64,000 nucleotides of DNA, from assembly GCA_031763025.1 (NCBI GenBank), contig JASSKH010000031.1, positions 1,054,001 through 1,118,000 on the forward strand, in the 5' to 3' direction. Numbering within the stretch: position 1 is the stretch's first letter; the number at the start of each line of letters is the position of its first letter. This document shows positions 57,208 through 64,000 of this stretch, piece after piece. The notes under the pieces are model-generated. The model was not told the origin of the DNA. It saw nothing but the letters and a program-made list of their open reading frames with translations, and did not search any database. Source of the DNA: Macrocystis pyrifera (Eukaryota; Sar; Phaeophyceae; Laminariales; Laminariaceae). Made by a program: the position numbers and the translations under genes.

Positions 57208-57865
57208 CTGAAAAGCACGGAGGGAGGAAGGGACGAACAAAGGCATACAAAAAAGTCAGCTGAGCACACTCTTAAAAACGAAAACACGAAAGCTTACAAC
57301 ACACACGGACACAACCCAGATAAAACAAGGAAAAACACACACACAACAGAGAGTTACGTATCAATCTATATGTTACATACACGTAGTCCGTCAGACACTG
57401 CCAGAAGAAGCAATGTGATAATCTCTAGTGATCCCTGTTGCCCACCTTTTTTTCGTGTTTTTTCTAAAATCCAAACGTTGTCCCACGCTTTCGAAATTCG
57501 AGCACCGCTTGGTTCACATCGCAGGCTGGTACTGTGCAACGCGTGAGCAACAAAGGCAAGGACCAAGCTCCATCGTGCCACCGTCTAAAGTCTTGTCCCT
57601 TTTGCGGCCGATGGAAAGCCGATAGCGGCGGCGGTCCGCAGTTTAATTTCCCTATCCAAGCAGCTCATGAGTTGCTAAAATATGAGGCGGAGAGAATTCT
57701 CGATGCTTGAGATACCACAGTCTATTAGGAGCACAACTTTCTCGGCTCACCCGTAATTTTGTTTTGTATAGGGTGGCTTAAGCTACGCTTGAATGGGCTA
57801 CACAACTAGGTAAAAGCATGACACAGACGCCAACCTGTCCCCTGTCACTGACAGTCCCGACTCAC

Positions 57866-58058
57866 CTCCATCCTGAAGTTGAGTTCATCCAAGGACAGAG
57901 ACCCGAGCGACGACTTTATCGCGCTCGCTATCACAGCCCCCCACGGATGCCCCGACCATTCCTCCTCCCCCTCCCCCAACCTCCCCCCCCCCTGCCGTTT
58001 CTCCTCCTCCACCCCGCCCCCCCCTCCTCCACCCCCTGCTCCCCCATGACTGCTTTGC
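57866..58058 (-). CDS. Internal exon of right gene, 5' boundary uncertain
   Basis: The 3' part is clear: EWSGHPWGAVIASAIKSSLG, then SLSLDELNFRME, ending GAG/GTGAGT in phase 0. The best acceptor is CTCTGCCTCTCGCTCAG (exon from 58058), but that gives 193 bases, one too many for phase 0. The G-rich stretch 57960-58030 could contain a length error, or a nearer AG could be used. The segment looks helical; I considered a forkhead-like winged helix and do not support it. Confidence 0.5.
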
Positions 58059-58601
58059 CTGAGCGAGAGGCAGAGGATTGAAGTCGTATTGGTCGTCCGC
58101 CTGGTCCTGATTTTGTACGGGGGTGGGGGGGGGGGGGGGGGAAGGTAAACGGAATGAGGGTGGGGGAGAAAAGGGCACAGGACAACGGGGAAGTCGGAGG
58201 CGGAGGGGGGAGGTCACTGTATTTTCGCTTATGTTTGTAGGGCAAAGTTAGGGACTATCGCTAGAGAAAATAGCCTGTGAGAGAAAGGTGGGGTGGGGGG
58301 GGGGGGGAAGGGGCAAGGCCTAGGGCAAGTGGGGGAGGTTAGGGGTCGCTGTCTTTTTCGCGGGATAATTTGAGTTTGGCGTTCGTAAGTCGACGACGCC
58401 ATGACTGTCGCCTGGACGGGACAAAGCGACAGCAGGAGGAGGGGAAGACTTTGGGGTTGGATAGCCGACATCGAGAATCATCGCGAGAGTATACATACAT
58501 AAAGCAGCTTGGGGGTTAGGAGAGCTTGCTGCGGTTTGATGTACATGCTACCTGCACCGCTAAGGTGACCTAACGACCAAGACATGGACAGTCGAGTATC
58601 T

Positions 58602-58848
58602 CCCCCCCCCCCCGCATTGATGCTGTCATCCATATGCAAGAAAATCCGTCTCTAAAGCGATTCTTAGTAGGATGCAGCTCTCCCTTCATGCGACTCGCCC
58701 AACACCTCACGGCGCTTTGCGCTTGGTGCAAGCAGTGTCTGACTGGTCGATGAAACCCCGACGTGCGCCGTCCCGGCATTATAGGGACGCGAGGGTCTAT
58801 GGTCATACGACTACGGCCATACATGATAATGAGTGCCCCCCCCCCCCC
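58602..58848 (+). mobile_element. S1 copy flanked by C-runs, inside an intron of the right gene
   Basis: Starts after 12 C (58602-58613) with GCATTGATGCTGTCATCC, 5'-truncated, and ends ATAATGAGTG followed by 13 C (58836-58848). Antisense to the gene. Confidence 0.85.
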
Positions 58849-58877
58849 TCTACTATGGACAGAAAGAAAATGTTCAC

Positions 58878-59549
58878 CTCTTCCTCTCCAGCCTTGCCTC
58901 CACTTCCCCGGCGCGCGTACCACGGGCCGCCTTCGTCCAGCCCGTCAACATCCCTGACAGTCCTCAACATTCCTCCATCGCTGAGGTAAGTCTCGGTGAC
59001 CGCCGCGCTGCCCCAGAAATTCTCCTTATCCTTCCCCTCCTCCTCCTCCTCCTCCTTCTCCCCCTTCCTCCCGCCACCTCGTCCCGGGTCGGACACGCCA
59101 TCCGAGTCTAACGCCGCCGCCACCTTATCCACCGCCGCCTCGATTTTCGCGTTTATCCTGTCCTTCGCCGCCTTCCACAGCTCATCATTAGCCTGGGCCT
59201 GCTCTCTGACCTTCGCCGCCTTCCACAGCTCATGGTTAGCCCGGGACTGCTCTTTGAGGCGGTGGATATCCCGGTCGCGTGCGGCGAACTCAGCGTCCCT
59301 TCTCGCCTTGTCTGCGGCGTCCTTGATGGCGTCCTCTCTGCCCTGGAGAAACGCCGCCCTGGCCTCATCCTCGGCATCACGAACGATTTGCTCCATCTCC
59401 GCGTCCTCAGCCGCATACATCTTTTCGAGGTCGGCCTTCCGGCGTGCCGCATCAACCCGGGACTGCTCCATGACACGGGAGTGGTCCAGCTGGATTTCGG
59501 CGAGCTCGGCGGCCGCCCTCTCCTTGAGAGCCTGCTCTTGGCGAGCCCA
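58878..59549 (-). CDS. Coiled-coil exon of right gene, 224 codons
   Basis: Acceptor TTGCTCGCGACGCAG, donor GAG/GTGAAC, phase 0 at both ends. It encodes WARQEQALKERAAAELAEI, ADLEKMYAAEDAEMEQIV and KARRDAEFAARDRDIHRLKE, then two near-copies of ANDELWKAAKDR (ANHELWKAAKVR first). After that come a Gly/Lys/Glu-rich linker and ETYLSDGGMLRTVRDVDGLD. Strong heptad-like charge pattern, so a long coiled coil. The upstream exon ends REMEQLREE, and joining the two continues the same pattern, which supports the splice. Function unknown, possibly a structural or scaffold protein. Confidence 0.65.
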
Positions 59550-60267
59550 CTGCGTCGCGAGCAATACGTATACATCAGTGGGGTACCCGATTTAAGAGCA
59601 TCCATCGTGTACTTAAAAACAGAGCGATAAATTCGGCTTGGCACTCACAATGAAACAGTACAGACTTCATCTGAGGGGAAAATCCGGCTTTGCAGCGGAA
59701 GTTGAAACTACACAGGTCACCTCACTTTTCACCTGCTTTTCACGCTCGTGCGCGTCTTAAGCAGAAGTACATCCCGATTCAACTTCATTCCGGGAGAACA
59801 CCAAACCGCTCTTGAACTAGCGGTGGTTCGGTAATAGAGAACGGTAGCATTGGCCTGTTCCGACGGACTCATAAATCGGGTACTGTTTCCCACTCAAATG
59901 TCTACTCGCAGTCGGTTTCCCACAATAGCTTACGTGCACCAAACGTCAGATCGATATGCCGTGTCCGAAGGGTCACCTCACGAGTGTCCACCGCGACTCG
60001 AACCGGGCAAGCTGGTCCAAGTCAAGCCCCTCTCCCCCACACCCCCTGCATAAAAGAAGAAGCCTTCCAAACAGGAACACCCCGCCGCGCGGTGCCCCAA
60101 CACTTTCGGCGCCGCATGGCGTAAACGGCGACCTTCCACGCGTTTCCGGACAGAAGAAAAACATCGTCCACCGAACAAACAAACAAACTAGCAGGCAAAA
60201 AGAGGCGACCTCTCAACTTACAACTCCTACTTTGTACGAAAAACACACGCGATGCCTCCTTTCTCAC

Positions 60268-61233
60268 CTCTTCCCGCAGCTGCTCCATTTCCCTGTCATA
60301 GCTGCCGAGCGAGTCCGACAGCCCTTCACCGGAGGAGCACGCCGCATCCCCAAAACCCGCGCCCTCAGAGGATCCTCCCTCTCCCCCTGCGGCCGCCCCC
60401 GCCGCCAGGGTTACCACCTCCGCCAGCCCATCACGGGAGGAGTCGCCCTTGCCGACGTCCGCGTCAGACCCGCTACTCGTAGTGCTGCCCCCGCCGTCGC
60501 GCGACGTGCTGCCTCCACCATCACGCGAGGCGCTTCCCGGTCCGAGGGGGGGGACGGTCGAGCACTCCCTCACCGCCGGCAGTGACGCCATGGTCGCCTC
60601 CGCCACCGTCTCTCCGTCGTCTGCAAAAGCTTCCCCGAACAAAACTTCGTCCGTGTCCGTCTCGGCGTCTAAGGAAACGATGTCAAAGCCATCACCCCCC
60701 CTCGGCAAGCCGGCGCCCTCTGCCGTAGTCGTCGCAGCGTGCGTCTCCCTGAGCGTGACCGCCCTAGCAGCCGAGCGCACCGCATCTGATATCGCGTCCT
60801 CCGGCCCAGCGAGCAACGCCTCCATGTCTTGCTGCCGAAGAAGCTCGCGCGACCTTGCGGCGGCCGCCCTCTCGCGCCTCTGACTGATTGTCACCGCCCT
60901 CATCCTCGTAGCACCAGGCGTGCCGCCGCTAGTCGTAGCCCGCCCGACCGTCCCACCGCTGCCGCCACCGCCGCCGCTAAACCTACCGCTGTCGCCGCTA
61001 CCACCGCGGCCGGCCCGAAACCCATCAGTGTGGGAGGCCAACCTGCACGCAGACCGCAAGGCCTCTTCCGCCTCCGCCGCTGCGGCCGCCACCGCCCGTA
61101 GCGAAGCAGTAGAACGCATCGTGATCACGGCACCTTCCTCGGGGTCACTCGACGCGGAAAAGGTGTCGGTTACGCTTCCCACCGCCAACGGACGGCTAGC
61201 GGGAACAGTCACCGGAGCCGCTGCAGACGACAC
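60268..61233 (-). CDS. Large internal exon of right gene, 322 codons
   Basis: The acceptor is a C-run followed by GACTCTCCTCAG; the donor is GAG/GTGAGA; phase 0 at both ends. Encodes VSSAAAPVTVPASRPLAVGS, an Ala/Glu helix (SLRAVAAAAAEAEEALRSA), DGFRAGRGGSG (shared with the left gene near 6185-6220), RMRAVTISQRRERAAAARSR, ELLRQQDMEALLAGPEDAI, acidic FDIVSLDAETDTDEVLFGEA, Ser/Gly repeats (SRDGGGSTSRDGGGST) and the start of the coiled coil (SYDREMEQLREE). Mostly disordered or helical; no catalytic motif. Part of the same gene as the exons at 58878, 57866, 57106 and 56031. Confidence 0.6.
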
Positions 61234-61800
61234 CTGAGGAGAGTCGGGGGGGGGGACTGATGGGCCGCCGGGATGCGGCGGATCCTCCCCGCACATCATC
61301 TGCCGCCGACTCGATCGCAGCCGCCGCTACCGCGTCTGCCATCGCCTCCACCGGAGCTACCGACGTCGGGTGAGGGCGCGGCATCGACGCAGCCCCGGCC
61401 GACGCCAACCCCTGCTGCACGCCTCCCTCGTCCGTCCCCTCCGACCCCTCCCTCCCGTCCAGGCGGTCCTTGCGCCGCCGCCGCCGCCGCTGCTGCTGCC
61501 CTTGCTGCTCTGAGAAGCGCTTTGGTATCCGCGGGGGAAGACCGACCGCTCTCCCTTCGGTAATGTCTTGGGGGGTACGTAGGGTTACGCTCTGCCGGCC
61601 GTCGGTGCCCGCTGCGGTCGTGCCAGGGGCGGGACCCCGGCGCTCCTCCTCTAGTCGCGGCGCAGGAGTCGATGACGTCTCAGGCGGTGGCAGTGGCGGT
61701 GGAGATGGCGGTGACGGTAGCTCCTGCTGCTGCTGCTGCTGCTGCGGCGACGAAGATGGCTGAGGCCTCGATCCGTCCAACCCTATTTTGGCGGTGCCGC
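61234..61800 (-). CDS. Upstream coding region of right gene, boundaries unknown
   Basis: In a different frame from the next exon it encodes PQPSSSPQQQQQQQELP (poly-Gln from a CTG/CAG run), a Pro/Ser/Glu-rich stretch, LRTPQDITEGRAVGLPPRIP, KRFSEQQGQQQRRRRRRKDR and DAVAAAAIESAADDVRGGS. Low-complexity and charged like the rest of the gene. No ATG start or clear donor was found; GTAG sites near 61343 and 61360 are weak. Either an exon whose donor I cannot place or a frame change in the G-run at about 61246-61256. Confidence 0.4.
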
Positions 61801-62409
61801 GAGGGCGAGCGGGTCAGGCGGGGGCGATGGAGGGAGGTTTGGGCGGGGCAATAGGGGCGGGTCAGACATATTGTCAGGCGGGGTGGGGTTAGCACAGAGC
61901 GAGGGCACTCGCAGTGGCACCTTTCCAAGGGAGTGTTCAGTAGGGTATATACAGCATACGGGTATATACAGCATACGTTGTGTGTTGCGTTCGACACCAA
62001 GAGCGCTCTCTACCCGGGTAAATCATTATTCTTAAATGATGGTAGCTCGTTTGTCTGCTTGTCTGTCAACACGAACTCGCGATCCAGAGGGTTTCAGCGC
62101 CGCTTTGCGACATGGGTAGAGAGGCTAGGTGGCACAACGAGTTAAACACAGGTCTCGCTTCGCACCGAATCGTGATCGTCGCGTGCTGAGCATTACCGAG
62201 AATCCTGAGGCATTCACAAACAGACATCCTATTGGCCAATTCCAATTATACCGTTGGCCAAACCCATGGCTTGATCTAGAAGGTTGGTATGGGACCGGGA
62301 TTATCCCAGCCCTAGAGCCAGCACCGCTGCTAGTATCTATCCAATTATGAACGTCGCCTCAGTTGGCCGACGTTAATGTTCTAGAAGGCATGGCACGATT
62401 TCCTGGGGA
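61801..62409. other. No gene recognised
   Basis: Contains a small direct repeat GGGTATATACAGCATACG (about 61944 and 61960) and no credible exon. The start of the right gene is expected here or further right, but I see no decisive signal. Confidence 0.35.
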
Positions 62410-63696
62410 TGATTTGTTGGTCTCCCCGAGGTCGGGGTTTCCGTGGATTCAGTAGGCGTTTTTGCGGGAATGATCCGGGTGCTTCCCCTGTTTGGGCGCT
62501 TCTAAGTTTTGAGCTAGACTTTTCCTTGCGGGGAGGGTCTGTAAGTATACCCTATTTGAGGGTTCCAATCGTTTCAACGGGCATTTTTGAGCCGGGGATG
62601 GACCGATTGTGTCCCCTGGTTGAGCTTTCCATCATATCGGTAAGATTTTTTCGCCAGGATCCCAGGCGTTTTTCTTCCGGGGATGATTCGTTCATATCCC
62701 CTGTTCGGAGGTTCCTGTCGCTAGACACTTTTTCCTCTGGGGATGGCTGTTTTTCCAGGGGATGAAAACGTTTGTGTCCCCTCTTTGGGTGTTCCATTAT
62801 TTCGGTAGGTTGTTATTCTCCCGGGACGGTCCGTGTGGGTTGGGGCTTCCGTAATTCAGCGAGGGTTTTCCTTCCGGGGGTAGAACATTTGTGTCCCCTG
62901 GTTGGTTTCATGTTTTCATCACCTACGGAATGGACCGTTTGTGCCTCCTAGTTTGGGGTTTCCGTTGACTCAGTAGGTGTCTTTTACTCCGCGGACGGAA
63001 AGTTTGGGTCGCCTGGTTGGAGGTTCCAATATTTCGGAATTGTTTTTTTACCCGGGATGGATCGTGTGGGTCCACTAATAATTGGGGGTTTCCGTTAGTT
63101 CGGTAGCCGTTTTTCACCTGGAGATGGACGGTTTGAGTCCCCTGGTCAGGGTTTCCATTATTCTGGCAGGCGTTTTTTTTCCTGGTATGGTCCATGTGGG
63201 TCCCATGGTTGGGTTCACGTTATTTCAGAAGTCGTTAATCCTCCGGGGATGAAGCGCTCGTCTTACCTGTTGATTTCATGGTTTCGGTATTGATACGTCA
63301 GCGATTTTTTTAAGAAGATGCACCGTTTGTGTTCCCTAATTTGGAGTTTCAGTTCGTTCAGTAAGCGTCATTTCTTCCGGGGATGGACCGTGTGGGTCCC
63401 CTGGTTGAGGTTTCCCGTTATTTCAGAAGTTGTTTTTCCTCTTCAATCGCTTGTGTCCCCTGATTGGTTATCTAGTCAGTATTATTAGGTGGTTTTCCTC
63501 CGGGGATGGTCGGTTTGTGTCTCCTGGTAGGGGGTTTATGTTAATTCCGTAGGCGTTTTTCCTCGAGAGATTGACAGTGTTTTGTCCCCTTGTCGAGGTT
63601 TCCATAATGTCGATAGACTTTGTCTCTCCGCGGATGGTCCGTTTCTGTCCCCTCGTTGGGGTTTCCGCTGTTTCGGTAGACTTTTACTCTGACTAT
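62410..63696 (+). repeat. Tandem array of about 62-bp units
   Basis: About 20 degenerate units: TTTCCGTTATTTCGGTAGGC, GTTTTTCCTCCGGGGATGGA, CCGTTTGTGTCCCCTGGTTG. Starts near 62967, 63023, 63086, 63148, 63210, 63346, 63409, 63534, 63597 and 63659 show a 62-63-base spacing. Short ORFs inside are artefacts. It runs directly into a LINE 3' part. Confidence 0.85.
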
Positions 63697-64000
63697 GGAC
63701 CGCTGAAACAGCGATTTCGTTTAGGGGACCTGGACCTGTCAGAAAGAAGAAACAAGCATACCAGTAGCCGGAAGGAGGAAGAGGAAGTAGATGCACAGGT
63801 AGATGTGCCCGTGTGGCAAAGCAATATAGTACAACTCACATAGTGGGAGAATGTGAAATGCACAAGGAGGAACGGGATGTGGTGGAGGAGATGGGTAAAA
63901 GAGGAAAATGTGACATGGAGAAGATCGGTACACTAGATAGTAGAGAGAAACCAATCGCTATACAAGGAGACACATGGTGGCCACAGGCAGTGGACCAGGA
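63697..64000 (+). mobile_element. LINE 3' part, cut by the window end
   Basis: Matches 34985-35280 (GACCTGGACCTG(C/T)C(C/A)GAAAG, then GTGTGGCAAAGCAATA, TGGTGGCCACAGGC). The Cys-rich motif region is frameshifted. It begins abruptly at the 62-bp array, so it is 5'-truncated or the array interrupts it. Confidence 0.8.

Noticed and set aside
57866..57960. Forkhead/winged-helix domain in the right gene
   Set aside because: The stretch HPWGAVIASAIKSS recalls the first helix of forkhead domains, but the rest of the domain and the recognition helix are absent from adjacent exons.
62552..63795. ORFs in the 62-bp array
   Set aside because: Short, on both strands, following the repeat period; no start context or splice signals.

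Overview
The window looks like nuclear DNA of a eukaryote. It has GT-AG introns with long pyrimidine tracts, low-complexity coiled-coil and glycine-rich proteins, non-LTR retrotransposons, short SINE-like repeats and much simple-sequence DNA. There is no sign of bacterial operons. An algal (for example stramenopile or brown-algal) source is my guess from overall style only; no diagnostic gene is present.

Layout. (1) Bases 1-6972, + strand: one multi-exon gene of unknown function, partial at the left edge. It is built of duplicated exon types, and the boundaries I can place are phase 0. It ends in a long exon coding a highly repetitive Arg/Glu/Leu coiled coil, an Ala-rich stretch and an acidic tail. 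(2) 7.0-14.8 kb: gene-poor DNA with short dispersed repeats and one exon-like piece. (3) 14783-53442: a 38.7-kb imperfect palindrome. Its outer arms (14783-25591 and 43799-53442) carry matching minisatellites, triplet repeats, a SINE-like repeat (called S1 here) and a decayed LINE. Its inner part (32212-43425) is a second inverted pair carrying better-preserved LINE copies, S1 fragments and another short repeat (R2). Differences between the arms are discrete insertions: an 845-bp MITE with TTA duplications, a 1.1-kb piece in a triplet array, and a 6.6-kb segment with 20-bp terminal inverted repeats. The 6.6-kb segment contains a foldback-type element made of 42-bp units, and a related element sits in the palindrome centre. 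(4) 53.4-56.0 kb: pyrimidine-rich DNA and a LINE tail. (5) 56.0-61.8 kb, - strand: a second multi-exon gene of unknown function, also coiled coil. It shares one recognisable segment with the left gene, so the two lie in mirror orientation around the palindrome. (6) 62.4-64.0 kb: a tandem array of about 62-bp units running into another LINE 3' part.

Most notable biology. The LINE and the S1 family share the same 3' end (ATGAGTAC-N-CCCC), with C-tracts instead of a poly(A) tail. That is the signature of a SINE mobilised by its partner LINE. S1 C-tails also lie just upstream of two splice acceptors. The 9-mer TACCWGGTA occurs at least 12 times, where about 0.5 would be expected by chance. All homology statements come from reading the sequence by eye; no alignment or database search was run.
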